DNA of 64,000 nt from Pseudomonas amygdali (GCF_002699855.1 NZ_LKBW01000046.1:1-64000); one strand, 5' to 3'; positions 8,926 through 18,720 are shown, counted from the first letter of the stretch. Notes: a model not told the origin generated them from the sequence alone. Program-made: numbers and translations.

Positions 8926-11766
8926 ATGGATTTTGAAACAGGCGGCCCGGGTAAAACGGTCGATATCAGAACACGTGACGCTCTCAAGGGGCAGGAAGCT
9001 ATCCGCTTCGGCTCTTTTGTGCTGCACCCGCAGCAGCAGCTGTTGTTCAGGCACTCGCAGCCGGTACCGCTGGGCAGTCGCGCCATGTCTCTGCTGGTGG
9101 CATTCGCAACACGCCCCGGCGAACTGCTGGAAAAGGCCGAATTGCTGACACTGGCCTGGCCAAAGGCAGTGGTGGAAGAATGCAACCTGCGCGCGCAGAT
9201 CGTGACGTTACGCAGAACGCTGGAAGAGCAGGACGATTTCACCTATATCGTCACCGTGCCAGGCAGGGGTTATCGATTCAGCGCCCCGGTGAGCGTTCAA
9301 CCAGCAACCGCTCCTGCGCTACCTGCACCTGCACCTGCAAAAGACACATTTGCTGCGGCACCGGCGATAAAGCGCCAGGTGCTGGGCCGTGATGCGCTGA
9401 TCCGTCAGTTGCATGAACTGACGCTGGAGCGTCGCTTGCTGACCTTGACCGGACCTGGCGGCGTGGGCAAGACCACCGTGGCGCTGGCGCTGGCGCTGGC
9501 AGATAGCCTGGCTGCACATGCCTCGTTGAGCACCGCATTCGTCGACCTGACGCCGGTCAGCTGCGCTCAGCCTGTCGTGGGCAGGATTGCCTTCGCCCTG
9601 GGTTTAAGCACTGAAAACGAACAGCCGCTGCGTGACATCCCGCCCTCACTGGCAAAGCGGCAGCAATTGCTGGTACTGGACAACTGCGAGCATGTACTTG
9701 ATGAAACCGCCTCTGCCGTAGAAGCATTATTGGCCAATGCCCCACTGTGCTGCGTAGTGGTCACCAGCCGTGAGCCCTTACGCGTACAAGGCGAATGGGT
9801 GCATGAACTCAGCCCCCTGCAAGTACCGGACGAAAACCAGACTATCAGCGCCGAGACTGCCATTGCCTACTCGGGTGTGGAACTGTTTGTCACACGTGCC
9901 CGAGAGCAGGACCCCGCATTTGTGTTGACTGACAGCGATACCGAAGCGGTCGCAGCCATCTGCCGCAAACTGGACGGCAATCCGTTGGCAATCGAGCTGG
10001 CCGCTGCACGCGTCAGGACATTCGGCATTGCCGATCTGGTCGGGCTGCTGGACGGCAGTTTTCGCTTGCAGATGACCGGACTGCGCACCGCGTTACCGCG
10101 TCAGCGTTCGCTAAGCGCTACGCTGGACTGGACCTACGGCATGCTCACCGAACACGAGCAGGCACTCCTGCGCCAACTGTCCATTTTCAATGGCTCATTC
10201 ACGCTTGATGGCGTCATGGCAATCGTCAATATCGGTTTGCCGGATGTACGCATGACGCTACCGATGCTGGAAAGCCTGCTCGAAAAATCCCTGCTCGGAA
10301 CCTTTGACCACAGCCAGGGCAAGCGCTTTCGACTGTTGGAAACCACGCGCCTATATGCTCATGACAAGCTCGTTCAGCTCGATGATGTGCCGCGTTTGTG
10401 CCGCGCCCACGCCCAGTGGGCACTGCGCCTGCTCAACCAGGCCAGACTCGATCTCGATCAGCTGACACAAGACGTCTGGACTCAGCGCTACGCCGCAGAG
10501 ATCGACACCATTCGCGCAGCACTGACCTGGGCCTTTTCAGCCGCGGGTGATCGACAACTTGGTGTAGAACTGACCCTGAGCAGCTCACCCCTGTGGCTCA
10601 GGCTGTCGCTGGTGCGCGAGTACCAGGACTGGGTCAGCCTCGGTACACCGCGTCACGTCGAAGAAAAGGCGCAGATGGATCGTCGTCAGCGTATGCGCTT
10701 GTTGACCATGTCTGGCAGTATTTTGATGCTTACCTACGGTGCCGGGCAGGAAATGCGCGAGGTCTGGCAACAGGTCAGTGAGGATGCCGAAGTGCTCAAC
10801 GACTCCGAGTATCGCCTGCGCGCTTTGTGGGGCCAATGGAACGACCACACCTGTAGCAACAGGCACCGCGAGGCTCAAGAGGTAGCCTTGCGATTCCTCG
10901 CGCTGGGCAAGGATTACAGAATCGCCGACTGCCAGTTGCTGGGCAGGCGAATGCGCGCCACCAGCGCGTTTTACATGGGCGATATGAAAACCGCCGGGCA
11001 GGCGATCGAAGAAGCTCTGGGCGCTTCAAGGTCTGCTTCGTCACATATCATCGACATGCATTTCGACCAGCGAATTGCCGCACAATCATTGCGTGCCCAG
11101 GTACAGTTGCTGGTTGGCAATACCGGCCAGGCGATGGTTGCCCTGGACACCAACGTGAAGCAGGCCATTGCCCTAAGTCACCCCGCGACGCTCTGGTATA
11201 CCCTGGCCATCAGTGCGATACCCGCAACGCTGATTGCAGGTACGTTGCACAAGACACGTCACTTTCTGGATGTGCTTAAAAAAAGCAGCGAACGGCAACC
11301 GCTGCATATCTGGCGTCAGTTGACCAGTTGCTACGAGAGTATCCTGCTGATCCGTGAGGGCAACCCGGCAGCAGGCGTGCCATTGCTGGGAGAAGCCCTT
11401 CAACAGCTGCGCAACCATGTGGAAACGCCGCTGTGTTCGATGCTGCACACCGAGTACGTATCAGGTCTGGCCGCGCTGCGGCTTGAACCCCTTGCGCTGG
11501 AAACGCTGGATGAAATTCACATCAACGCTGTTGAACACCATGATCGTTGGTATTTGCCGGAGATCATGAGAGTCAAGGCACAGCTGATGCTCAGTCAGCC
11601 ACACACTCATGCGCTGGAAGAGGTACGCAAGATGCTGACCCAGGCGTTGGACATCGCTCGGCAGGACGGTACACATTTCTGGGCCTGGCGCATCAACGCC
11701 GACCTCAACCGCCTGAAAATCGCGCCCGGTACACCAGCCCCTCGTCATTGCCCGGCGGTACATTGA
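8926..11766 (+). CDS. Large winged-helix / NB-ARC-like ATPase / TPR transcriptional regulator
   Basis: A 946-residue regulator with three parts. Residues about 22-125 form an OmpR/CadC-type winged helix (GSRAMSLLVAF, then NLRAQIVTLRRTL, and the closing TVPGRGYRFSAPV). Residues about 145-440 are a STAND-type ATPase with Walker A (GPGGVGKTT), Walker B (LLVLDNCEH) and VVTSREPLR. The rest, about 450-930, is helical and TPR-like. This layout matches the predicted-ATPase regulators grouped as COG3903. Being the only regulator in the island and next to the translocon gene, it is the natural candidate for T3SS control; that is inference. It converges with hrcU, with 16 bases between the stops. No receiver domain or membrane segment was seen. 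Confidence 0.85.
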   Translation: MDFETGGPGKTVDIRTRDALKGQEAIRFGSFVLHPQQQLLFRHSQPVPLGSRAMSLLVAFATRPGELLEKAELLTLAWPKAVVEECNLRAQIVTLRRTLEEQDDFTYIVTVPGRGYRFSAPVSVQPATAPALPAPAPAKDTFAAAPAIKRQVLGRDALIRQLHELTLERRLLTLTGPGGVGKTTVALALALADSLAAHASLSTAFVDLTPVSCAQPVVGRIAFALGLSTENEQPLRDIPPSLAKRQQLLVLDNCEHVLDETASAVEALLANAPLCCVVVTSREPLRVQGEWVHELSPLQVPDENQTISAETAIAYSGVELFVTRAREQDPAFVLTDSDTEAVAAICRKLDGNPLAIELAAARVRTFGIADLVGLLDGSFRLQMTGLRTALPRQRSLSATLDWTYGMLTEHEQALLRQLSIFNGSFTLDGVMAIVNIGLPDVRMTLPMLESLLEKSLLGTFDHSQGKRFRLLETTRLYAHDKLVQLDDVPRLCRAHAQWALRLLNQARLDLDQLTQDVWTQRYAAEIDTIRAALTWAFSAAGDRQLGVELTLSSSPLWLRLSLVREYQDWVSLGTPRHVEEKAQMDRRQRMRLLTMSGSILMLTYGAGQEMREVWQQVSEDAEVLNDSEYRLRALWGQWNDHTCSNRHREAQEVALRFLALGKDYRIADCQLLGRRMRATSAFYMGDMKTAGQAIEEALGASRSASSHIIDMHFDQRIAAQSLRAQVQLLVGNTGQAMVALDTNVKQAIALSHPATLWYTLAISAIPATLIAGTLHKTRHFLDVLKKSSERQPLHIWRQLTSCYESILLIREGNPAAGVPLLGEALQQLRNHVETPLCSMLHTEYVSGLAALRLEPLALETLDEIHINAVEHHDRWYLPEIMRVKAQLMLSQPHTHALEEVRKMLTQALDIARQDGTHFWAWRINADLNRLKIAPGTPAPRHCPAVH

Positions 11767-11782
11767 AACACGGCGTCAGGCG

Positions 11783-12829
11783 TCAGATCAGCCGCTGCGC
11801 CACCAGCGCATCGGCCACTGCCTGAAACGTATTTTCCGGCACCGGATCACCAGCTACGCTGCGCCGGGCGATCATTTCGGCGAGACTTGCGTCGGGCCAG
11901 CGGGCAATGCCCAGCGACAAGGCCTCTGCCAGCAAGGTGCTCGAATCCTGTGACGAGGCACGACAGACCACTATCGGCACCGGTGTCTCACCGCGCACAT
12001 AGCGTACGCCCACCACCCAACCTCCGCTGTCGCCAATAATCAAGGAGGCGCGCCCCAACCCAAGCTTTGTGGCCAGTGCCTGCATTTCGCGACGCTGACG
12101 CTGGCGTTCGCGCTTGATCATGGGGTCGCCATCAATGTCCTTGCGTTCGCGTTTCTGCTCGCTATGGCTCATTTTCATTTCACGGCCGAACAGCCAGCGT
12201 TGCATCAGCACATCTACCGCGCCGACCAGCAGAAACGCTGCAAGCACGGTGAATACCAGTGGTTTGAGGACCAGATAGAACGTCGACTCGATGCAGCCTT
12301 CGCCGCATCGCGATGACTCCATCAGGGCCTGCAGCGCCTGGCGGCCGACGACATAGAATGCCAGCGCCAGTAACACAACCTTGACCAGCCCCTTCAGAAA
12401 TTCGATCAGGTTGCGCATCGCGAAAATGCGCTTGAATCCCTCGGTAGGGTTGATACGTTTGATATCCGGCTGAATCGGCTCGATCGAAAACACCACGCCG
12501 CGCATGGTCACGATGTTGGTCAGGATCACCGCGCTGACAGTCACGGCTACCACTGGCACTGTAATGCCGATGACAATCTGCTCGGCGTGATCGAGCAGCC
12601 GTGGCCAGACCTCTGCAAACGGCTCGATATAGATCAGTGCGGTCAGATCTATCAGTGCCTCGACCTGCGCACGTGCCTTGGGCAGCAGCACCGATATGCA
12701 CAAGGTACACAGCAGGATGACCATGCCCGACACGAGGTCCTGGCTCTTGGCAACCTGCCCCTTCTTGCGTGCATCGCGCAGCTTCTTGTCCGAGGCCGGC
12801 TGGCTTTTTTCCTCGCTCGACTCACTCAT
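11783..12829 (-). CDS. hrcU: T3SS export-apparatus switch protein HrcU/SctU, NPTH motif absent
   Basis: FlhB/SctU family, 348 residues, usual length. The N-terminal half has four membrane segments; INPTEGFKRIF near residue 126 is the conserved cytoplasmic motif, followed by the charged linker (HSEQKRERKDIDGDP) and the C-terminal domain. In this family the C-terminal domain normally cuts itself at NPTH. Here the aligned position (residues 267-270, within ASLIIGDSGGWVVGVRY) reads Asp-Ser-Gly-Gly, so the motif is missing although the surrounding fold is conserved. It is last in the leftward operon and overlaps hrcT by 4 bases (ATGA). The frame is intact. Confidence 0.93.
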   Translation of the reverse strand: MSESSEEKSQPASDKKLRDARKKGQVAKSQDLVSGMVILLCTLCISVLLPKARAQVEALIDLTALIYIEPFAEVWPRLLDHAEQIVIGITVPVVAVTVSAVILTNIVTMRGVVFSIEPIQPDIKRINPTEGFKRIFAMRNLIEFLKGLVKVVLLALAFYVVGRQALQALMESSRCGEGCIESTFYLVLKPLVFTVLAAFLLVGAVDVLMQRWLFGREMKMSHSEQKRERKDIDGDPMIKRERQRQRREMQALATKLGLGRASLIIGDSGGWVVGVRYVRGETPVPIVVCRASSQDSSTLLAEALSLGIARWPDASLAEMIARRSVAGDPVPENTFQAVADALVAQRLI

Positions 12830-13644
12830 CCCGGGCCCTCGCTGGCCAGCGTTTTCAGAACCTCGACCGTTCCTCGAAATTGCGCCAGTTGGTCAATCAT
12901 GACCGGAATCAGAAACCCGATATAAACCACCATCAACACCGCAAAAAACAGGTTCTTGACCGGCAGTGAAAGGTCAAAAATATGCAGGCTGGGTGCCATG
13001 CGCGACAGGTACGCGAGCATCAGATCAGTGATCAGCATCGCAATCAGCAAGGGCGCGACCATCAGCACACCAATGCGCATCACCTGGTCGAGAATGGCCA
13101 GAATGGAGGTCAGGGCAGCGCTGCTGAACAACGGCGTGAACTCGGTGACTGGCCAGAGCTGATAGCTATGGTAGTAACCGTCGACCATCAGAATAAAGCC
13201 GCCCGACATGAAAAACAGTGTAATGAGCATGACGGTCAGCAGCGTGGCCATCACGCTCGCTTCCCCCTGCCCCAAAGGGTCGACCAGCTGCTCCATGGTC
13301 GAACCCCGTTGCAGGTCGATCAGTTCGCCAGCCACCTCGGCAGCCCAGAACGGTATGCCGAACAACAGGCCGATCAGCAGCCCGATCAGCAACTCCTTGA
13401 TCATCAGCCCCGCGAGGAAAAAACCGCTGTGCTCGGGCATAGAAGTGAACGCCGAGAACACCGGCAAGATCATCGGCACCGAGATCGCCACTGCCACGCA
13501 GCCACGGATCATACCGGTCAGGCCCAGACGATTGAATGCCGGGGTAATGATCACCACACCCATCGCCCGCGAAGCTGCCAGCGATGCGGAACTGATCACC
13601 GGATAAGCGATTTCGATGAACGCATTGGTCAGATCAGCGCCCAT
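12826..13644 (-). CDS. hrcT: T3SS inner-membrane export protein HrcT/SctT
   Basis: FliR/SctT family, 272 residues with about six to eight hydrophobic segments, part of the R-S-T export gate in the inner membrane. Typical features are FNRLGLTGMIRGCVAVAIS near the N-terminus and LIDLQRGSTMEQLVDPLGQ in the middle, where related proteins carry a conserved polar loop. It lies between hrcS and hrcU in the same order as in rhizobial and other T3SS operons, overlaps hrcU, and is 6 bases from hrcS. Confidence 0.93.
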   Translation of the reverse strand: MGADLTNAFIEIAYPVISSASLAASRAMGVVIITPAFNRLGLTGMIRGCVAVAISVPMILPVFSAFTSMPEHSGFFLAGLMIKELLIGLLIGLLFGIPFWAAEVAGELIDLQRGSTMEQLVDPLGQGEASVMATLLTVMLITLFFMSGGFILMVDGYYHSYQLWPVTEFTPLFSSAALTSILAILDQVMRIGVLMVAPLLIAMLITDLMLAYLSRMAPSLHIFDLSLPVKNLFFAVLMVVYIGFLIPVMIDQLAQFRGTVEVLKTLASEGPG

Positions 13645-13650
13645 GACGAC

Positions 13651-13920
13651 TCATCGGGTCCACAAGGGAAAGTTGTCCAGCACCTGATTGCCCAGCTCTG
13701 CCACCTGCCCGGCCAGCAACGGCCCGACAAACACGATCACCAGCAATACCGCTACCAGCTTGACCACTTGCGGCAGTGTCTGGTCCTGGATCTGGGTCAG
13801 TGCCTGTAACAGGCCCACACTGAGGCCGACGACAATGGCCACGATCAACGCCGGAGCGGAGAGCAGCAAGACAGTCATCAGCGCCTTGTTCATGAGCGAG
13901 AGAAAAACATCCTGGCCCAC
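13651..13920 (-). CDS. hrcS: T3SS inner-membrane export protein HrcS/SctS
   Basis: FliQ/SctS family, 89 residues with two membrane hairpin segments (residues about 15-40 and 53-78) around the conserved LTQIQDQTLPQ loop. It is a small subunit of the export gate together with HrcR and HrcT. The position directly after hrcR is the conserved order. Confidence 0.93.
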   Translation of the reverse strand: MGQDVFLSLMNKALMTVLLLSAPALIVAIVVGLSVGLLQALTQIQDQTLPQVVKLVAVLLVIVFVGPLLAGQVAELGNQVLDNFPLWTR

Positions 13921-13924
13921 AGCG

Positions 13925-14581
13925 TCAGCCTCCGTAGCTCAGGATCAGACCGTGCATCAGTCTTGACCAGCCACTGAGCGCCACAAACAGAAAAATCTTC
14001 AACGGGATTGAAATCAAGGTGGGCGAGACCATCGACATGCCCATCGCCATGAGCACATTGGAGACCAACAGATCGACGACCAGAAACGGGATATAGAGCA
14101 GAAAACCGATCTCGAAGGCACGGGTCAGTTCAGAGCTGACGAACGCCGGAATCAGCACGACAAGATCGTCATCGCGCAGATCGGCTCGCGCTTCGGGCGA
14201 CCATATGGTTTCAGTGGCCTGGACGAAAAAACCGCGTTCGCTTTCATTGGCGAACTTCGAAAGGTGCGCCTGTAATGGCGGGCGCAAGGCGCTGCCGAGT
14301 TCCTCCAGTTGCTGGACATTCTGCAGGCTCAGATCGCGGCCTTGCACCTCCCGGTACATGTCACCGATCAGCGGCGTAGTCACGTATACCGACAGAATCA
14401 GCGCAATGCCGTAAAGCACCAGATTGGGCGGCGTCTGCTGCACGCCCAGCGCATTGCGGATCAGAAACAGCACCACGGATATCTTCATGAATCCCGTCAG
14501 CGTCACGACGGCCAGTGGAATCAAACCGATAGTAGCGACGACCAGAATGATTTCGATCAGGTTCGGCTGGTAACCGTTCAT
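13925..14581 (-). CDS. hrcR: T3SS inner-membrane export protein HrcR/SctR
   Basis: FliP/SctR family, 218 residues. Two N-terminal membrane segments carry the hallmark TGFMKISVVLFLIRNALGVQ and the following QTPPNLVLYGIAL. A periplasmic stretch (residues about 85-150) comes next, then two C-terminal membrane segments ending LSGWSRLMHGLI. It forms the core of the export pore. The start overlaps the hrcQ stop by 4 bases. Confidence 0.94.
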   Translation of the reverse strand: MNGYQPNLIEIILVVATIGLIPLAVVTLTGFMKISVVLFLIRNALGVQQTPPNLVLYGIALILSVYVTTPLIGDMYREVQGRDLSLQNVQQLEELGSALRPPLQAHLSKFANESERGFFVQATETIWSPEARADLRDDDLVVLIPAFVSSELTRAFEIGFLLYIPFLVVDLLVSNVLMAMGMSMVSPTLISIPLKIFLFVALSGWSRLMHGLILSYGG

Positions 14582-15633
14582 GAGGCAGTGAAACCCAGCA
14601 GTCGCACACCCAGACCGTCGCCGATACTCACCAACTCGCCACGGCCTATACGGCGGCCATTGACCATCAGGTCCACCTCATCGTGCCTCGAACCGGCCAG
14701 CGGCAACAGGCTGCCCGGCGCCATCTCGCGAAGTTGCGCCAGCGTCAGTTCAACGCTGCCCAGTTGGCAGACCAGCGTAAGCGGCAGCTCATCCAGCGAA
14801 GTATCCAGATCGGAACCGTCGGTCATTTCACTCATCGAATCGTTCCTGTTGAAAGTGTGGGAGACATAATGGGGACTGACGGTGCGCAGAGGCCCCAGCC
14901 ATTCGAGGGTTTCACCCTGGTGCCTGGCAACCGTCCGGTAGCGCTTGCCCAGTCGCAGCAGCACCTGCGTGTCGGCCAGGGTGTCGAGCATGACCACATC
15001 ACCCGGCACCAGACTGTGCAGCTCTGCGGTGGTTAATGGTGCCTGCCCGGCCTCGACACTCAACGTGAGCACCAATGCATCAAGCGGCTGCGGTCTTGTA
15101 ACGGCGTTACGGTCGAGCAGCGCGATGACGTGCCGGGCGCTGTCAGCATTCAAATGTATTTCCAGCGCCTGTGCCTGCACCTCATCCGGCCGCACTTCCA
15201 ACGCGAGCCTGAGTGGATTTTCAAGCGGATGTGCAGGCCACGGGAGCACCTGAACAGGCTCGCCCGATAATGTTTCCAGAGGCTCGATCCAGCTCAGCCA
15301 GGCCTGCTCCAGTAACAAGGTATCGGTCTGGGTATCGACTGACGCACCTGGTAGCCAGCCCAGCCCTGACAGCTCGAAAAGACGCGACGGAACGACAAGT
15401 TCGAGGTAGGCCTGCCCGAACCTGATGGCCACCCTCACCGGTCGGCGACACTCGCCACCTGCGCTGGCCAAGCTCACGTGCATGGGGCGCTGCCCAAGAA
15501 CGATCCGCCACGGTGCTGTCTGGCGATGCAACAGGTTATGCAAACTCAACAGATCAGCATCGAACCGGGCAAGCCGGCTTCGGACTGAACCAATGCCTGG
15601 AGGCGAAGGCATTGGCTGTACGCACACCGTCAT
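14578..15633 (-). CDS. hrcQ: T3SS cytoplasmic-ring protein HrcQ/SctQ (single full-length gene)
   Basis: SctQ/FliN-FliM family, 351 residues. The C-terminus (residues about 270-350) is a SpoA domain: LPLTLVCQLGSVELTLAQLR, LPLAGS, VDLMVNGRRIGRGELVSIGDG. A second SpoA-like stretch lies near residues 190-250. The classical hrp1 T3SS of P. syringae has this protein split into HrcQA and HrcQB; here it is one gene, as in rhizobia. It forms the sorting platform below the export gate. It overlaps hrcR and the upstream sctO-like gene by 4 bases each. Confidence 0.9.
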   Translation of the reverse strand: MTVCVQPMPSPPGIGSVRSRLARFDADLLSLHNLLHRQTAPWRIVLGQRPMHVSLASAGGECRRPVRVAIRFGQAYLELVVPSRLFELSGLGWLPGASVDTQTDTLLLEQAWLSWIEPLETLSGEPVQVLPWPAHPLENPLRLALEVRPDEVQAQALEIHLNADSARHVIALLDRNAVTRPQPLDALVLTLSVEAGQAPLTTAELHSLVPGDVVMLDTLADTQVLLRLGKRYRTVARHQGETLEWLGPLRTVSPHYVSHTFNRNDSMSEMTDGSDLDTSLDELPLTLVCQLGSVELTLAQLREMAPGSLLPLAGSRHDEVDLMVNGRRIGRGELVSIGDGLGVRLLGFTAS

Positions 15634-16115
15634 CGCTCGTCTCCAGGTGGGGATCCTTTGACGGGCAGGTCTGCCTGATCGGCCTCATCGCGCTGCTCAC
15701 TGGCCCGCGCATCGTTGCGCATGCGCTGTTCGACGAGGTCCTGCCAGGCTCGGGACTTTTTCAGCTGTTCAAGGTGCGCCTGCCTGAGCCGCTTGCGTGC
15801 CTGCTCTTCAGTCTCAAGGTTCAACACCGCATTATCGGCATCGGCCTGCAATGCCTTGCGTTCGTCATGCAGTTGCTTCAAGCGCTCCTGAACGACCTTC
15901 CACTCGCTGACCGACAGGCCCTCGCTGAGCTGGCCGACCGCCTGCTCGGCCTCCTGAGCCAGTTGTTCCCGATGCAGGCGTAACTTTTCCCGTGCCTGAT
16001 CCAGCTCGGTGTGGCTATCACGGCAGCGCTCCCGTTGAGCGCCAAGATGAGCGGCAGCGCGCTGCTCACGCAACAGACGCAAGGCTTGCAGGCTGTACAG
16101 GTCGGCCTTCTTCAT
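15630..16115 (-). CDS. T3SS stalk protein, SctO/HrpO (YscO/FliJ) type
   Basis: 161 residues, almost entirely charged heptad-rich helix (QRERCRDSHTELDQAREKL, then LKQLHDERKALQADAD), typical of the coiled-coil stalk that links the ATPase to the export gate. Sequence identity in this family is low, so the call relies on the coiled coil and on position between hrcN and hrcQ, which matches rhizobial y4yJ. The ATG at 16115 follows GGA at a suitable distance; the longer frame would need TTG at 16133. A 73-base gap separates it from hrcN. Confidence 0.75.
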   Translation of the reverse strand: MKKADLYSLQALRLLREQRAAAHLGAQRERCRDSHTELDQAREKLRLHREQLAQEAEQAVGQLSEGLSVSEWKVVQERLKQLHDERKALQADADNAVLNLETEEQARKRLRQAHLEQLKKSRAWQDLVEQRMRNDARASEQRDEADQADLPVKGSPPGDER

Positions 16116-16188
16116 CGTTTTTTTCCATAGCAAAGACCAATCGGCGTCGAGTCGTAGAGTGAATCAGGAGCCGAATCGAAAAACGGGC

Positions 16189-17517
16189 TCATGCCAGCAC
16201 CTTGCGCAGGCGGGCCAGAGTTTGCGCAAGGCTGTCATGTTCGGAGGGCGGCTGACGCAGAAATGCCTCGATCGGCGAATGGCGGGCAATTGCCTCGTCG
16301 GCTATCGGGTCACTGCCAACCGCGTACTCACCCACCTGAATCAACAGTTCGATTTCCTGACGGCGGGCAATCAACTCACGCAGCCGTGATGCCAGTTGCC
16401 TGTGTTCGGCAGTCGCAATGTGGTCCATCAAGCGGCTGCGACTGCGTAAAACATCGATTGCCGGAAAGTGATCGCGCTGCGCCAGTTCGGCGCTCAGCAC
16501 GATATGGCCATCAAGGATTGAGCGAGTCTCCTCGGCCACCGGGTCCATGGCCGCATCACCTTCGGTCAATACGGTGTAAAGCGCCGTGATGCTGCCCTGC
16601 GGGCCAGGGCCGGCGCGCTCCAGCAGGCGCGGCAATGCCGAGAAAAAAGAAGGCGGATAACCACGCCGGGTCGGCGGCTCCCCCACTGCCAGACCAATTT
16701 CGCGCTGGGCACGGGCAAAACGGGTCAGGCTGTCCATCAACAAGAGCACATTGCGCCCCTGATCACGATGATACTCAGCCAGAGTGGTCGCTACGTAAGC
16801 CGCCCTGACCCGCTCGGCGGCGGGGCGGTCAGAGGTGGCAACCACCGCCACGGTACGTACCCGGGCCGTGGCGTCGAGTTGCCCTTCAAGCAGTTCGCGT
16901 ACTTCACGGCCACGCTCGCCGATAAGCCCGATGACGATCACGTCGGCATCGCTATTGCGAACGATACTCGCCAACAAGGAAGACTTACCCACACCCGGCT
17001 CGCCGAAAATACCCATGCGTTGCCCCTGGCCGAGGGTCAACAGGCTGTCGATAGCTCGTATGCCCAATGACAGTGGCTTGACGATTCGCTGGCGGCTGAA
17101 GGGCGCCGGAGGTTCTGCATGCAATGGATAATGCTGCATCCCGAGCGTGGCAGTCGGCGCAGGTCCGTCGAGAAACTCGCCCATAGGGCTGATCACACGA
17201 CCCAGCAAGGCATCGCCAACCTGCACGCCGAGCGCCTGGCCTGTGGCGATGATCTGGGTACGCGTCGAAAGGCCCTCCATCGAGCCGATAGGCGACAGGA
17301 TCGCGTCATCTTCATCGAAGCCGATAACTTCCGCCGACAGCTCTCGGCCGTTACCCGGATCGCGCAGCACACATAACTCTCCGATGCCTACGCCGGCGAC
17401 GCTGGCGCGCAGCAACACGCCACGAATACTGCGCAGCGTCCCACGCATGGGCCTGGGCTGGGCGAATTGCAAGCGCAAACCGAGGTTGGGCAGCAGCGTC
17501 GTCAGGGCCTCAGTCAT
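16189..17517 (-). CDS. hrcN: T3SS ATPase HrcN/SctN
   Basis: F1-like ATPase of 442 residues that unfolds and detaches substrates at the base of the secretion machine. Walker A is GEPGVGKS (residues 172-179), Walker B is [13 protein letters not shown], followed by the family signature [25 protein letters not shown]. Residues about 25-100 are the beta-barrel N-terminal domain. The length is normal and all catalytic motifs are present. It overlaps hrcL by 4 bases. The gene order hrcL-hrcN-sctO-hrcQ agrees with rhizobial clusters. Confidence 0.96.
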   Translation of the reverse strand: MTEALTTLLPNLGLRLQFAQPRPMRGTLRSIRGVLLRASVAGVGIGELCVLRDPGNGRELSAEVIGFDEDDAILSPIGSMEGLSTRTQIIATGQALGVQVGDALLGRVISPMGEFLDGPAPTATLGMQHYPLHAEPPAPFSRQRIVKPLSLGIRAIDSLLTLGQGQRMGIFGEPGVGKSSLLASIVRNSDADVIVIGLIGERGREVRELLEGQLDATARVRTVAVVATSDRPAAERVRAAYVATTLAEYHRDQGRNVLLLMDSLTRFARAQREIGLAVGEPPTRRGYPPSFFSALPRLLERAGPGPQGSITALYTVLTEGDAAMDPVAEETRSILDGHIVLSAELAQRDHFPAIDVLRSRSRLMDHIATAEHRQLASRLRELIARRQEIELLIQVGEYAVGSDPIADEAIARHSPIEAFLRQPPSEHDSLAQTLARLRKVLA

Positions 17518-18107
17518 CGCGAATCACCTTCTGCCAGCGGTAACAACGCACGGCGCAGATTATCCAGCTGGGCCTCCAGCCCGAGTTCCACGGACCCCGC
17601 CGGGCCACCCAACCGCGCCTGCCCTGCTTCGAGCTGGTCATCGCCTTCGATACTCAGCGAATGCAAGGGCAGCGGCGCGTGGGCCAGGTGCTGGCGCAGA
17701 CCTTCAACTTCAGTGCCGGGTACATGCAGAGTCAACGCCTGATCCTGACGAAACGCTGCCAACGCCTGCGCAGTACAGCGCAACAACCGCTCGCGCTCGT
17801 CAATCTCTCCCAGTACCTGTCGGGCGATGCCCAGTGCCAGTTCAGCCAGCGAAGTTTCCAGCCCGGCCAGGTAGCGGTCGACCTCGGCGCTGGTCTGTGC
17901 CAGCAATGCAGCGGCCCGTTCGGCGCCCTCCTGTCTGGCATGCTCGAAGCCTTCGGCGCGAGCCTGTTCAAGCCATTGCGCGCTGTTTTCACGCACGCAA
18001 CGTGCCTCTTCATGCGCGGCTTTGATGAAGGCAAATCCGTCGATCCAGCGAGCGGCGTCGGCAGCACGCAACACCCGGGAGCCTGATCGTGTTGGCAGAT
18101 CACTCAT
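17514..18107 (-). CDS. hrcL: T3SS ATPase regulator HrcL/SctL (HrpE/NolV type)
   Basis: FliH/SctL family, 197 residues. The middle is a long Ala/Glu-rich helix ([20 protein letters not shown] onward). The C-terminal half contains [17 protein letters not shown] and closes with [20 protein letters not shown], which is the usual FliH-like C-terminus. It binds the ATPase and the HrcQ ring. It overlaps hrcN by 4 bases and the upstream gene by 8 bases. Confidence 0.88.
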   Translation of the reverse strand: MSDLPTRSGSRVLRAADAARWIDGFAFIKAAHEEARCVRENSAQWLEQARAEGFEHARQEGAERAAALLAQTSAEVDRYLAGLETSLAELALGIARQVLGEIDERERLLRCTAQALAAFRQDQALTLHVPGTEVEGLRQHLAHAPLPLHSLSIEGDDQLEAGQARLGGPAGSVELGLEAQLDNLRRALLPLAEGDSR

Positions 18108-18720
18108 GGCTGCTGATCTCCGTCAGGTGTCGAGCAACGGTTTGCACCACAGTCATCTGTTTCGCATCATCCGGTGCAGCGTGCACAGGTTCAGCCAGAC
18201 GCAGCCGCAGCCAGGCCTGCAGCTGTGCAGGACAGGACTGTAGCCAGGCGGCCACACAGGCAGCACCATCGCGATCGATGGCCTGGAGCAACTCGGCAGG
18301 TGTACGCAATAGATCGGCCGCACCGGCCAGATGCCGATGAGTGAGGGCCAGCGAGAATGTGTCGTTACCCAGCAGGCGACGGTACTCACTGACCACTTCG
18401 CCACGAATTTCCCGACTCAGCGTTGCCGCGTGCCAGACCGCACCACACAGGCGTGTCAAATGCGAAAAATCGCTTTCGCTCAGCAGCAGTACAGCCAGAT
18501 CCTGTTCCGCAGGCAGGTCCAGCTGCGCCAGCGGCTGTAGCTTGAAATGTCCGGTCAGCAGTTGTTCAAGGCGTGCGGTAAAGCGCGGTGAATCGCGTAA
18601 CGCTGCAAGTCGGGCCGCATCAACGTCACGTTCAAGGCATTCGGCCAGACAGCGCTCGCGGACAAAGGCCAAGGGACGTTCGGCCAGTGCATGCCACTGG
18701 CTGGTCAGCGCCGTATTCAT
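18100..18720 (-). CDS. T3SS sorting-platform protein, SctK type (HrpD/NolU position)
   Basis: 206 residues, soluble, Leu/Ala-rich and helical, with no signal peptide. It lies between hrcJ and hrcL, where NolU (rhizobia) and HrpD (Pseudomonas) are found; SctK proteins connect the HrcQ pods to the inner-membrane ring. The family diverges rapidly, so the name rests mainly on position, length and composition. It overlaps hrcJ by 4 bases and hrcL by 8. Confidence 0.65.
   Translation of the reverse strand: MNTALTSQWHALAERPLAFVRERCLAECLERDVDAARLAALRDSPRFTARLEQLLTGHFKLQPLAQLDLPAEQDLAVLLLSESDFSHLTRLCGAVWHAATLSREIRGEVVSEYRRLLGNDTFSLALTHRHLAGAADLLRTPAELLQAIDRDGAACVAAWLQSCPAQLQAWLRLRLAEPVHAAPDDAKQMTVVQTVARHLTEISSHE

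Noticed and set aside
12982-13809. 275-codon plus-strand frame across hrcT and hrcS
   Set aside because: Composition (His/Gln/Arg-rich) is typical of an antisense frame to membrane-protein genes.
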